DNA of 19,742 bases from Nitrolancea sp040255925 (GCA_040255925.1 JBDZVX010000045.1:1-19742); one strand, 5' to 3'. Positions 7,869 through 16,035 are shown, numbered from the stretch's first letter. Numbers and translations are program-made. Notes: generated from the letters alone by a model not told the origin.

Positions 7869-10139
7869 ATGGGTAGGATGCGTCGGCGAGACTTCCTCAA
7901 AATGGCGGCGGTATCGACGACCGGTGCGGTGGTCTTCACCGGCTGTTCGGTTGGCAGCATCGGGGATGGTGACCCGGAGCGTGAGTTCCGGATCGAGAGC
8001 CCGGTGATGAACCCCGCCGATCTGATCTATGGCCGGGACGCCTGGTATTCGTCGGTGTGTCAGGAGTGCAGCGCCAACTGCGGGATCGTCATCCGCGCGT
8101 TCGAGGGACGGGCGAAGAAGGTTGAGGGTAACCCCGATTTTCCGGTCAACCTCGGGGCTACCTGCCCCCGAGCACAAGCGATCGTTCAGGGTGTCTATCA
8201 TCCGGATCGAATCCCATCCCCGCGGAAGCTTTCCGGCGCGCGTGGCTCGGGGGCGTACCGGGCGTTGTCCTGGGACCAGGCGCTGAGTGAACTGAAGACG
8301 CGCATCACCGACGCGCAGTCGGCCGGTCCCGGCTCCATTCTGTTGATTACCGAGCCGCTCTCGGGACAGTCCGGGCTGATCGTGAACCGGTTCGCGAGTG
8401 GGATCGGGGCGCGGCAGGTGAGCCTTGAACCGGACGAGCGGATCGTGCTGCGAGAGACGATGCGGCGCATGTTCGGAGTGGATCGGCTACCGACACTCGA
8501 TCTGCCGAACTCGCGGTTCCTGGTCAGCTTTGGCGCGGATTTCCTCCACAACTGGATATCGCCGGTCCAGTTTTCCATGGGCTATGGCCAATTCCGCCAG
8601 GGACGACCGGATGTACGCGGCCTGTACTACCACGTCGGGCCACAGCTCTCCGGAACAGCGGCCAATGCCGACCGCTGGCTGCCGATCAAACCGGGAACCG
8701 AAGGGCTGGTTGCATTGTCGATGGTCCAGGTGATGACCTCCGAAGGGCTGGTCGATAGCGGTATCGCAGGCCAGGTGTACGGCGGCGTACCGCTCGATCA
8801 ATACAACCCGAACCAGATTGCCAGCCGAGCCGGTCTCTCCACCGACCAGATCCGGGATCTGGCGCGCCGGTTCGCAACCGAGCGGCCGAGTGTAGCGATC
8901 GCCGGCACTTCGGCGGCGGCCCAGACGAACGGTCTGTTCAATCTCACCTCGATTTTTGGACTCAACTATTTGGTCGGTGGCGTTGGTGCGACCGGCGGGT
9001 TGGTACTGAACCCGCCTTCACCATTCCCGGCCGACGTCCCGGCTTTTACCTCCGGGCTGTCCTACCGGGACTGGGTGACGCTGGTGGACGATATGAAGAG
9101 TGGCCAGATCCGTCTGGTTCTGGTTCATCGAGCGAATCCGGTCTATGCCTTGCCGACGGCAAGCGGGCTTCGAGAGGCGCTGGCTTCGGTTCCGTCCATC
9201 GTCAGCTTCTCCAGTTTTACCGATGAGACTGCCGCGCTCGCCGATCTCCTGCTTCCAGATACCACCACCACCGAGGCGTGGGGCATCCACGTCCCGGACC
9301 CCGGTCCCGGCTTCCAGACGGTTGGTCTCCAGCAACCGGTCGTCCTTCCGTTTGTCGATAGCCGATCGTTTCCGGATGTCCTCCTCGACGTTGCGAGTCA
9401 GATCGGGGGGAACGCCAAGGAAGGGCTCCCTTGGACGACGTATGAGGAGGCGGTGCGCGCGGCGGCGGAGGAGCTTCGTGGCCTGAACCGGGGTAACGTG
9501 CCGGGCGGCAATCCGAAGGAGTACTTCGTCAACATGCAGACCCAGGGTGGGTGGTGGGATACCGGAAATCGGCAGTCGGCGCCCGCGACCCCGACACAGC
9601 CAGTGCCGGCACCGTCCGAGCCTCAATTTGCCGGGAACTTGGATGACTATCCGTACTATCTCTTGCCCTTCCCAGCGAACGCGATCGGCTATGGGGAGAG
9701 TACCTATCTCCCCTGGATGCAGGGGTTGCCGGAGCCGATATCGACCAACACCTGGAACACCTGGGTGGAACTCAACCCGAACACCGCCAGCCGCCTTGGG
9801 GTTACGACCGGCGACGTGGTCCGTGTGACGACGCCAATTGGCAGTCAGAACATTCCGGTCTACGTCAATCCGGCCATGGCGCCGGACGTCGCCGCGGTGC
9901 CGTTTGGTCGCGGCCACACTGCCTTTGGCCGGTATGCCGAAGGACATGGGGTGAGCCCGCTGGAGATCATCGCGCCCCAGATGGAGAGTGAGACCGGCGC
10001 GCTCGCCTGGGCCGCGACCCGGGCGCGCATCGAAAAGACCACGCAAAAGGTTCGGCTGGCCCGCCTTGAGGGTCAGGTGCCAGCTTTCCAACTGGAGGAT
10101 GCACCGATCATCGAGGTGACGCACCGGGAAGCGACCTAG
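7869..10139 (+). CDS. actB1: ACIII molybdopterin-oxidoreductase-like subunit (ActB1, unfused)
   Basis: A 756-residue catalytic-type subunit of the DMSO-reductase/CISM superfamily. The N-terminus has a twin-arginine motif (RRRDFLK, 5-11), a hydrophobic stretch and a lipobox-like FTGC with C26, so it is probably exported folded and may be lipid-anchored outside. A full [4Fe-4S] motif follows: C64, C67, C71 and C99 (CX2CX3CX27C). ACIII-like blocks include SFGADFLHNWISPVQFS, NPVYALPTASGL and a C-terminal molydopterin-binding domain with PFGRGHTAFGRY. By eye alignment with NapA, the position of the Mo-ligating cysteine falls near 'PDERIVLRETM', with no Cys or Ser there. Canonical ActB is usually one protein with the ferredoxin part; here that part is the next gene. 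The start is ATG 7869 (or 7878); the upstream open frame would overlap ActA. Confidence 0.88.
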   Translation: MGRMRRRDFLKMAAVSTTGAVVFTGCSVGSIGDGDPEREFRIESPVMNPADLIYGRDAWYSSVCQECSANCGIVIRAFEGRAKKVEGNPDFPVNLGATCPRAQAIVQGVYHPDRIPSPRKLSGARGSGAYRALSWDQALSELKTRITDAQSAGPGSILLITEPLSGQSGLIVNRFASGIGARQVSLEPDERIVLRETMRRMFGVDRLPTLDLPNSRFLVSFGADFLHNWISPVQFSMGYGQFRQGRPDVRGLYYHVGPQLSGTAANADRWLPIKPGTEGLVALSMVQVMTSEGLVDSGIAGQVYGGVPLDQYNPNQIASRAGLSTDQIRDLARRFATERPSVAIAGTSAAAQTNGLFNLTSIFGLNYLVGGVGATGGLVLNPPSPFPADVPAFTSGLSYRDWVTLVDDMKSGQIRLVLVHRANPVYALPTASGLREALASVPSIVSFSSFTDETAALADLLLPDTTTTEAWGIHVPDPGPGFQTVGLQQPVVLPFVDSRSFPDVLLDVASQIGGNAKEGLPWTTYEEAVRAAAEELRGLNRGNVPGGNPKEYFVNMQTQGGWWDTGNRQSAPATPTQPVPAPSEPQFAGNLDDYPYYLLPFPANAIGYGESTYLPWMQGLPEPISTNTWNTWVELNPNTASRLGVTTGDVVRVTTPIGSQNIPVYVNPAMAPDVAAVPFGRGHTAFGRYAEGHGVSPLEIIAPQMESETGALAWAATRARIEKTTQKVRLARLEGQVPAFQLEDAPIIEVTHREAT

Positions 10140-10173
10140 GCCCCGGCAAGGCTTGCAAGAATAAGGAGCGCAG

Positions 10174-10890
10174 ATGTCCGCACCAGTACCACGATGGGGA
10201 ATGGTCATCGACCTGGATCGCTGCACCGGATGTCAGGCGTGTGTTGTTGCCTGTCAGGCCGAGAACAACGTGCCGATCAACACGGAGGAGATCTTCCACC
10301 AGAACCGGGCGATCGAATGGATCAGGGTTGAGCGTTACTGGGAGGGCGAGTTCCCAAACGTCAAGGCGCGCTATATTCCGGTTCCCTGCATGCAGTGTGC
10401 GAACGCTCCCTGTGAGCCGGTCTGCCCGGTCTATGCCACGATGCATACGACTGAAGGCATCAATATGCAGGTCTACAACCGGTGTATCGGCACCCGCTAC
10501 TGCTCGGTGAACTGCCACTGGCACGTCCGCTTTTTCAATTTTTGGGAGCCGAAGTGGCCGGATTCGCTGAAAAACCAGCTGAATCCGGACGTCACTGTCC
10601 GAAGCCGCGGCATTATGGAGAAATGTACCTTCTGCATTCAGCGGATCAATCAGGCCGAGCGGACGGCGCGGGTGGAGGGGAACCGGCCGCTGCTCGACGG
10701 CGAGGTCAACACCGCCTGCGCTCAGGCCTGTCCGAGCCGGGCGCTCCTCTTCGGGAACTTGAATGATCCGGCGAGCAAGGTCGCTCAGAAGGTCAACACC
10801 ACGGACCGTGGTTACACGCTGCTTGCTGAGCTGGGGACCAAGCCAGCGGTGCTCTACCTCAAAAAAGTCGAGGTGGTGGAGAAGGCCTAA
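10174..10890 (+). CDS. actB2: ACIII four-cluster ferredoxin subunit (ActB2, unfused)
   Basis: A 238-residue iron-sulfur subunit that should wire electrons from the NrfD-like membrane subunit to the hemes. Cysteines fall into four groups: 17/20/23/27; 72/75/80/84; 104/110/114; and 151/154/182/186. The third group reads CIGTRYCSVNC, with Thr where the second cysteine of a classical motif would be. Fifteen cysteines fit three [4Fe-4S] and one [3Fe-4S] cluster, the set known for ACIII ActB. The conserved ACIII block NRCIGTRYCSVNC supports the family, although the following residues are HWHV rather than the more usual P-Y-K-V. No signal peptide is present, so export would rely on riding with Tat-carried ActB1. 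The start has AAGGAG upstream; 34 nt separate it from actB1. Confidence 0.9.
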   Translation: MSAPVPRWGMVIDLDRCTGCQACVVACQAENNVPINTEEIFHQNRAIEWIRVERYWEGEFPNVKARYIPVPCMQCANAPCEPVCPVYATMHTTEGINMQVYNRCIGTRYCSVNCHWHVRFFNFWEPKWPDSLKNQLNPDVTVRSRGIMEKCTFCIQRINQAERTARVEGNRPLLDGEVNTACAQACPSRALLFGNLNDPASKVAQKVNTTDRGYTLLAELGTKPAVLYLKKVEVVEKA

Positions 10891-10905
10891 CGGCGAAAGG
10901 ACAGG

Positions 10906-12291
10906 TTGGACGCGATCATGGCAGTGATTCACGGCCGTCGAGTACAGCAAACCTGGGAGCACACGCCGGAGGAGGTGGTTGCCGACGGTCTTCAGCGGCT
11001 ACGTGTCCGGGGCTCCAGTTACCGGTTGGTGCTGATCATCAGCTTGATCCTGTTCGTCATCGGGGCCGTCGCGATCATTATCGGGCCATTCCGCTCCGGC
11101 TTCGGCAATCGCCAGACCTGGACCTACGTCGCGGTGGCCTTCGGCTATCTCATGGCCACCTGCGCGTCAGCACCCTGCGTCTCGGTCGCCACCCGCTTGG
11201 CGCGTGGCCACTGGCGTCGGCCCGTCAACCGCGTCTCCGAGCTGTGGGCCGCCACCCTAATCATCCCGCTGATTCTCTTCTTCCTCCTGCTTGGGCTCCA
11301 GCCCAGCAGCGCCGGGCGACCCTCGGTCTGGTTTGGCTGGCCCGGCTCACCCTGGATCTGGGCCAGCGTCCTGATGATCGCGCTGGTACTAACCGGCTAT
11401 GCATTTCTCTACTTCAGCTCGCTCCCGGATATCGCGGTCGCGCGAGATCAACTCGAAAACGGCCGGCGTGGCTGGTTCACGAGGCTGGCGGGTAACTGGC
11501 ATGGCACCGACCACCAATGGCGGACGCTCGAGCGCGGTGTGAGTTATCTGGGAGCGTTCTATGTCATCCTCTATGTCGGGACCATGACGGTCATCGCGGC
11601 GGATTTTATCCTCAGCTTCATCCCGGGAAATAACAGCGCGATCTTCCCGGCCTACTACACGATCTCGTCGTTCGAAGCGGGAATCGCCTTGACGATTATC
11701 ACGGCCGCGATCCTCCGGCGCTGGGGTGGCGCGGCGGGCTACCTCGATCTCGACCAATTCTTCATTCTCGGCAAGCTGCTTCTCGCGTTCGGCCTGCTGT
11801 ACTTCTACTTCTCCTGGACGGAGTTCATCGTCTGGTGGTATGGCCGGACGCCGCGGGAAGAAGCATTGCTCAAGCTGCTCTATTTCGAAACCTATTTCTG
11901 GCCGTTCGCGATCGCGTTCGTGCTGAACTTCGTTTGCCCGCTCCTGATCCTGATGTGGACCAGGGTCCGGCGAAGCATCACCGGGCCGACCGTCGTCGCC
12001 ATCCTGGTGTTGGTTGGAACGCTCTTCACCCAAATTCGACTCTATTCGGCCAGCTTTTCTCCGACCAATATTTACGAGCCCGAGCTGCACACGATCCCGC
12101 CAGCGTACCTTCCGGGTCTGATCGATCTTTTGATCCTGGCCGGTATGGTCGGCGGTGCCGTAGCGCTTGTGCTGCTCGCTCTCCGGGTCGTTGCCTACCC
12201 GCCGATCTGGGAGATGATCGCGGGTCTGCGGCTGCGGGTAAAACGACGATATAAGCACACCGAGGTCGTCGTCATCGGAAAGCCGGACTGA
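10906..12291 (+). CDS. NrfD-like ten-helix membrane subunit 1 of the ACIII operon
   Basis: A 461-residue polytopic protein (about ten helices, near 40-61, 72-95, 114-131, 150-171, 213-236, 245-270, 285-311, 327-350, 363-380 and 404-430) of the NrfD/PsrC family. It contains LDLDQFFILGKLLLAFGLLY and SWTEFIVWWYG (303-313), which resemble the ActC block ending in 'EFF-x-x-WYSG'. At the place where ActC has a quinol-site-like SVHSIVSWDF, this protein has GTMTVIAADF (225-234) without the histidine. It is therefore a divergent ActC paralogue and may fill the ActF role, but canonical ActF looks different, so no symbol is given. The start is uncertain: TTG 10906 directly follows GAAAGGACAGG, and ATG 10918 is the alternative, 4 codons later. 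Confidence 0.85.
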   Translation: MDAIMAVIHGRRVQQTWEHTPEEVVADGLQRLRVRGSSYRLVLIISLILFVIGAVAIIIGPFRSGFGNRQTWTYVAVAFGYLMATCASAPCVSVATRLARGHWRRPVNRVSELWAATLIIPLILFFLLLGLQPSSAGRPSVWFGWPGSPWIWASVLMIALVLTGYAFLYFSSLPDIAVARDQLENGRRGWFTRLAGNWHGTDHQWRTLERGVSYLGAFYVILYVGTMTVIAADFILSFIPGNNSAIFPAYYTISSFEAGIALTIITAAILRRWGGAAGYLDLDQFFILGKLLLAFGLLYFYFSWTEFIVWWYGRTPREEALLKLLYFETYFWPFAIAFVLNFVCPLLILMWTRVRRSITGPTVVAILVLVGTLFTQIRLYSASFSPTNIYEPELHTIPPAYLPGLIDLLILAGMVGGAVALVLLALRVVAYPPIWEMIAGLRLRVKRRYKHTEVVVIGKPD

Positions 12292-12318
12292 ATCCCTCGC
12301 GGACGTCTGGAGGAAACC

Positions 12319-13689
12319 ATGCAAGAACGCCCCCGGCTCGGACAGGAGCAAGTTACGCGAGAGCTCTTGGGGCCGCTTTTTAAGTCGCCGATGATGTTCT
12401 GGGTCGCGGTCATCGTGCTTGGTGCGATTCTGGCCGCGTTCGTGTTCGCGATTTCCTGGATGTTCTACTGGGGGATCGGAGTCACCGGCATCAACCGGCC
12501 CAACATGTGGGCGTTCATGATCACCAACTTCGTCTTTTGGATCGGCATCAGCCACGCCGGCGTCATGATCTCGGCAATCCTGCGGCTGACCCAGGCCGAA
12601 TGGCGTCGTCCGGTAACCCGCGCGGCCGAGGTGATGACGATTTTCAGCTTGATGACCGCCATGATCTTTCCGTTCATCCATACCGGCCGCCCCTGGCGGA
12701 CCGCTTACTGGGTTTTCCCCTATGACTTTTGGCGCAACGTCTGGCCGAATATCCGTTCGCCGTTGATCTGGGACCCGAGCGCGGTCTTTACCTATCTGAC
12801 CGGAAGCATCCTGTTCCTCTACGTCACGATGATCCCGGATATGGCGCTGGCGCGGGACCGCACCACCGGCTGGCGGAACCGTGTCTACACGGTGCTGGCG
12901 CTGGGCTGGCGCGGGAGCGAGCGCCAGTGGAAGATCCAGACGATTTCAGGCTTCCTGCTCGCCGCCATCATGCTCTCGATCTTCGTCTCCGTGCACAGCA
13001 TCGTCTCCTGGGACTTCGCGATGTCGCTCGACCCGGTCTTCCATTCGACGGTTTGGGCGCCCTACTTCGTGATCGGGGCTATCCACTCCGGTGTCTCCGC
13101 CGTGGTCACGTTGATGGCGTTGATGCTCTGGCTTTTCAAGTTCGATCACTACATTCGTCCCGAGCATTTCGATGCGATCGGGCGCCTGCTCGTTGTGGTG
13201 GCGACCGGCTGGCTGTGGTTCTTCCTGCTGGATGTCTTCTTCGATCTCTTCCGCCAGGATACCGCGGACATGTCGATCATGAATCTGCGCTTTTTCGAAT
13301 GGCCGTATAATCTGCTGCTCGCGTTCATCTTCATCTTCGGCTACTTCATTCCGGTGCCGATCTGGTTGTTCCGCCGGTTCAGGCGCAACATCAAGGTCAT
13401 GTTCTGGTCGTCGCTTCTGGTCCAGATCGGGATGTGGTCGGAACGCTACTGGCTGATCGTGCCCGGCCTCCAGCGGAAGTATCAGTGGACCTTCGACTGG
13501 GTTTCCTATCGCCCCAGCCCGGTCGAGGTCACGCTGATCGCCGGATCGTTCGCGTTGGTGACATTCTTGCTGCTGATGTTCTCGAAGATTTTCCCGCCGG
13601 TATCGGTATGGGAGGAGAAGGAGGGGCAGCAGTTTGCCGACGAAATACAGGTCGGTAAACGGACCGTTCCCGGAATCATCCGTGAGTAG
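12319..13689 (+). CDS. actC: NrfD-like quinol-binding membrane subunit, ActC-type
   Basis: A 456-residue polytopic membrane protein of the NrfD/PsrC family, expected to oxidise menaquinol and pass electrons to ActB2. Typical ActC blocks are seen: INRPNMWAFMITNFVFWIGI and SHAGVMISAILRL (about 59-90), FIHTGRPWRTAYWVFPY (119-135), RSPLIWD (146-152) and SVHSIVSWDFA (224-234, with H226). Near 300-311 the usual 'EFF-x-x-WYSG' element is replaced by FLLDVFFDLF. About ten hydrophobic helices are present. The start at 12319 has CTGGAGGAAACC directly upstream and lies 27 nt after the preceding gene. Assignment to ActC is by motif memory; the split of roles between this and the preceding NrfD-like gene is inferred. 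Confidence 0.87.
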   Translation: MQERPRLGQEQVTRELLGPLFKSPMMFWVAVIVLGAILAAFVFAISWMFYWGIGVTGINRPNMWAFMITNFVFWIGISHAGVMISAILRLTQAEWRRPVTRAAEVMTIFSLMTAMIFPFIHTGRPWRTAYWVFPYDFWRNVWPNIRSPLIWDPSAVFTYLTGSILFLYVTMIPDMALARDRTTGWRNRVYTVLALGWRGSERQWKIQTISGFLLAAIMLSIFVSVHSIVSWDFAMSLDPVFHSTVWAPYFVIGAIHSGVSAVVTLMALMLWLFKFDHYIRPEHFDAIGRLLVVVATGWLWFFLLDVFFDLFRQDTADMSIMNLRFFEWPYNLLLAFIFIFGYFIPVPIWLFRRFRRNIKVMFWSSLLVQIGMWSERYWLIVPGLQRKYQWTFDWVSYRPSPVEVTLIAGSFALVTFLLLMFSKIFPPVSVWEEKEGQQFADEIQVGKRTVPGIIRE

Positions 13690-13709
13690 ACCGGTGAGGA
13701 GGATGCCGG

Positions 13710-14273
13710 ATGGCAACGCAGGGTGTGCTTGGGGTCTACAAGGACCTTGACACGGCGGTCGGCGCGGTCGATGCCCTCAACGAGATCGGTATTACCCGTG
13801 CCGACTTCGAGGTGCTCTCAAACGCGCCGTTTCCCGAGGGCACCTTTGGTGAGGAGCATGGGCTGCACCGGCTCGGTCTCTTCCCGATTGTGGGTGCCGC
13901 GATCGGGTTTTCAGTCGGTCTCCTGATCACTGGTGGGACGCAGCTATCGTATCCGCTGGTCACCGGTGGGAAGCCGATCCTTTCGATCCCGCCGATGATC
14001 ATCATCATGTACGAGGGGACGTTGCTGGCGGCGGTGATCTTTACCGTGATCGGGGTCTTGTTCGAGTCGCGGTTGCCCAGGCTCAGCAGCAAGCTCTACA
14101 GCCCGAAGATCACCGAGGGCTCGATCGGCATTCTTGTGCATGCGCCGTCCGACCGGTTGGATAAAGTGGCCTCGACGCTGCGGCAGGCGGGAGCCGAGGA
14201 GTTACAGATCGAAGGGCAAACGGGATCGAAAACAGTCTCTCCCCGTACGCAAGAGAGAGGAGCCGGAGCATGA
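13710..14273 (+). CDS. actD: ACIII membrane subunit ActD (DUF3341)
   Basis: A 187-residue protein of the DUF3341/ActD family. It begins with a ferredoxin-like soluble module (GVLGVYKDLDTAVGAVDALNE, where 'y-d-aa--al' is typical). Two helices follow (about 55-75 and 95-118), and a second soluble segment (GSIGILVHAPSDRLDKVASTL, about 138-158) repeats the same fold theme. In ACIII it is a structural membrane subunit without cofactors. The start at 13710 is preceded by GAGGAGG. Its last four bases (ATGA) overlap the start of the actE gene, showing tight coupling. Confidence 0.88.
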   Translation: MATQGVLGVYKDLDTAVGAVDALNEIGITRADFEVLSNAPFPEGTFGEEHGLHRLGLFPIVGAAIGFSVGLLITGGTQLSYPLVTGGKPILSIPPMIIIMYEGTLLAAVIFTVIGVLFESRLPRLSSKLYSPKITEGSIGILVHAPSDRLDKVASTLRQAGAEELQIEGQTGSKTVSPRTQERGAGA

Positions 14274-14848
14274 GGCGTTCGGCGCGCCGGCTGGCCCATT
14301 GCGTGGCGCGGGCGGCTCGTCTCCGGCCCTGGATCTCGGTGGTGGTCGCCGTGCTATTGGTCGGCCTGACGGTCGCTGCCTGCAACTCGACCGCTACCTA
14401 TCCGATCGACTTCTTCAGTGAAATGCATTACCAGGACTCCTGGCACGCGCAAGAGCCACCGCGGCCGGACGCGCCCCAGACCATCGTGCCGATTACCGGC
14501 GGCGCGGTACCGAATTACACAATGGACGAGGCCAAGGGCTTGACGAACCCCCTCCCGTCCGACGCGCGATCCCAGGAACTGGGCGCCCAGCTCTTTGCCG
14601 TGAACTGTGCCGTTTGTCACGGTCCGACCGGTGGAGGGAACGGAAGGGTTGCTGGATACTTCAGAGCCGCGAATGCCCCTCCTCCGGCCGATCTTCATCG
14701 CGACGATATCAAGGCAAGGACCGATGGAGAGTTATTCTGGATCGTCACGAATGGCTTTGGTGAGTATATGCCGCCGTTTGGTGACCTGATTACGCCGGAG
14801 CAGCGCTGGGCGCTGGTCGCCCACATCCGCCAGCTTCAGGGGAGTTGA
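14270..14848 (+). CDS. actE: Monoheme cytochrome c lipoprotein, ACIII subunit ActE
   Basis: A 192-residue exported class I cytochrome c. The N-terminal helix (about 20-37) ends in a lipobox LTVAAC with C38, so it is probably lipid-anchored. The segment PIDFFSEMHYQDSWHAQEPPRP (45-66) is the ActE-type region before the heme domain. One heme site is CAVCH (113-117) with the likely axial methionine M167 in GEYMPPFGD. The fold ends with RWALVAHIRQLQGS as in c-type cytochromes. In ACIII, ActE accepts electrons from ActA and can hand them to a terminal oxidase. It is the last gene of the run, starting on the overlapping ATGA after AGAGAGGAGC. No oxidase genes follow; the next gene is on the other strand. 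Confidence 0.9.
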   Translation: MRRSARRLAHCVARAARLRPWISVVVAVLLVGLTVAACNSTATYPIDFFSEMHYQDSWHAQEPPRPDAPQTIVPITGGAVPNYTMDEAKGLTNPLPSDARSQELGAQLFAVNCAVCHGPTGGGNGRVAGYFRAANAPPPADLHRDDIKARTDGELFWIVTNGFGEYMPPFGDLITPEQRWALVAHIRQLQGS

Positions 14849-14850
14849 GG

Positions 14851-14867
14851 CGGGTAGGCCTAACCCG
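14851..14867 (+). terminator. Possible weak terminator after actE
   Basis: CGGGT (14851-14855) and ACCCG (14863-14867) can form a 5-bp stem with a 7-nt loop just after the actE stop, followed by a T-rich stretch (CATTTACTGTTGTT). It is the right place for an operon end, but the stem is short and the T-tract is broken. Confidence 0.35.
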
Positions 14868-15000
14868 GATCATTTACTGTTGTTCGATGGGCCAGCTGGA
14901 ATCGGGAGCAGCAAGCGGCCCCCGACTGGAACCGCGGGTAGCGGCGCTCTCGTTCGCCCTGCTCAGTGCATGGCTTGCCGCGCCGGATGAAGAATGCGGA

Positions 15001-15873
15001 TCAGCGGAGTTGCTCCTCTTCGCGCGGCAGGCGGATGGTAAACGTCCAACTCGCCCGCTCCATGATCGTTACCTCCAGTTCACTCGCCTCTGGAGCAAGC
15101 GCTGGGTCGAGGAGGAAGCCGAAATACCAGGCTGGGCGGTCATAGGGTCCTGGCCGTGCCATCGTGGTGAGCCCGCAAATTCTTCCTGCGTAGGGGTTTC
15201 CGAATTCGTCCGTGGCCAGGAGATTAGGGCGCGGCCATCGAATAGATCCTAAGATGGGCAGCGATTCCTCAGACACGAAGCGGATGTGGATGACCACGCC
15301 GTGGGCGTAGACCGCCAACGACCGGAGCGTGATCGCCAGGCGAGCCTGGGTTTGCGTCTCGGCGATGGGGATGACTCGAAGCAGATCGCCCAGTGTCGGG
15401 TGCGGGTTCACCGGAGCGACCGCGGACGCGTGATGGTTGACTCCCACCATGATCCGCTGGCGAAGCTGCTCAAGATCGACACCGAGGGTCATCAGGAGCT
15501 TTGCTCCGCCACACTGGGGCTCATCGAGCAGCCCAAGTAGCAGATGCTCTGGACCGAGGTAGAAGTCATCGAAGCGCTGCATCTCGCCAGCGGCCCGCTC
15601 CAGCACCAGCTTGGCATCGTGGCTCAACTCGATTTCGTCCCGGCCGGCCAGGTGTTGCCGGCCTCCCATCCGCTTCAGTGCGGCCCGTACATCAGTCAGC
15701 CGGACTCCCAAAGAGCGCAGGTCACGAGCCGCCCAACACTCTGTATCGCGGACTAGCCCGAAGAGGAGATGTTCCGTACCAATGGAGGAGTGGTTGAGCC
15801 ACCGTGCCTCGTCCTGTGCCAGCCACAGCACCCTCCGAGCCCGCTCGGTGAGCTTCTCAAAATTGTCAGCCAT
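15001..15873 (-). CDS. Stand-alone Clp N-domain protein with unknown C-terminal domain
   Basis: A 290-residue soluble protein. Residues 1-143 form a double Clp repeat (ClpC/ClpA N-domain). The first repeat reads FEKLTERARRVLWLAQDEA, then SSIGTEHLLFGLV; the second reads LSHDAKLVLERAAGEM, then YLGPEHLLLGLL. No AAA+ ATPase domain or Walker motif follows. Instead, residues 160-290 form a beta-rich domain (LAITLRSLAVYAHGVVIHI, ELEVTIM, WTFTIRLP) that I do not recognise. Clp N-domains bind adaptors and substrates, so the protein could be an adaptor, a decoy or a sensor; this is inference. The start at 15873 has GATGGAGG about 5 nt upstream; the frame is open to 15903. It is convergent with the respiratory operon. 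Confidence 0.85.
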   Translation of the reverse strand: MADNFEKLTERARRVLWLAQDEARWLNHSSIGTEHLLFGLVRDTECWAARDLRSLGVRLTDVRAALKRMGGRQHLAGRDEIELSHDAKLVLERAAGEMQRFDDFYLGPEHLLLGLLDEPQCGGAKLLMTLGVDLEQLRQRIMVGVNHHASAVAPVNPHPTLGDLLRVIPIAETQTQARLAITLRSLAVYAHGVVIHIRFVSEESLPILGSIRWPRPNLLATDEFGNPYAGRICGLTTMARPGPYDRPAWYFGFLLDPALAPEASELEVTIMERASWTFTIRLPREEEQLR

Positions 15874-16013
15874 CGCGGCCTCCATCGTCCCCAGTGAAAC
15901 CAAGTCTACTACTCCCGCCGACGCAGCCGGTCGTTTTGGCGGTTGCAGAACGAAGGGGAGAACGGGCTGCGAAGGCCGGTCAGTTATGATGGCGAAAGGT
16001 CGAGCACAAGAAC

Positions 16014-16023
16014 GGGGTACCCC
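16014..16023. other. Perfect 10-bp palindrome GGGGTACCCC
   Basis: A short palindrome lies 13 bp past the stop of the downstream (minus-strand) unknown gene and in the promoter region of the Clp N-domain gene. It could be chance or a regulator site; nothing else supports a role. Confidence 0.15.
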
Positions 16024-16035
16024 AAGGACGCCCCA

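Noticed and set aside
9018..10226. 402-codon minus-strand open frame
   Set aside because: It is antisense to actB1, which has clear family motifs on the plus strand; no domain is visible in the antisense product.
11389..12681. 430-codon minus-strand open frame
   Set aside because: It is antisense to the two NrfD-like genes, and its Asp/Arg/Glu/His-rich composition is the complement of membrane-protein codons.
12946..13716. 256-codon minus-strand open frame
   Set aside because: It is antisense to the ActC-type gene, with Glu/Arg/His/Gln-rich shadow composition.
7270..14848. Nitrite oxidoreductase or nitrate reductase operon
   Set aside because: The DUF3341 subunit, pentaheme cytochrome, NrfD pair and ACIII-type blocks fit ACIII; there are no NarG/NxrA-type or NarJ-like genes.
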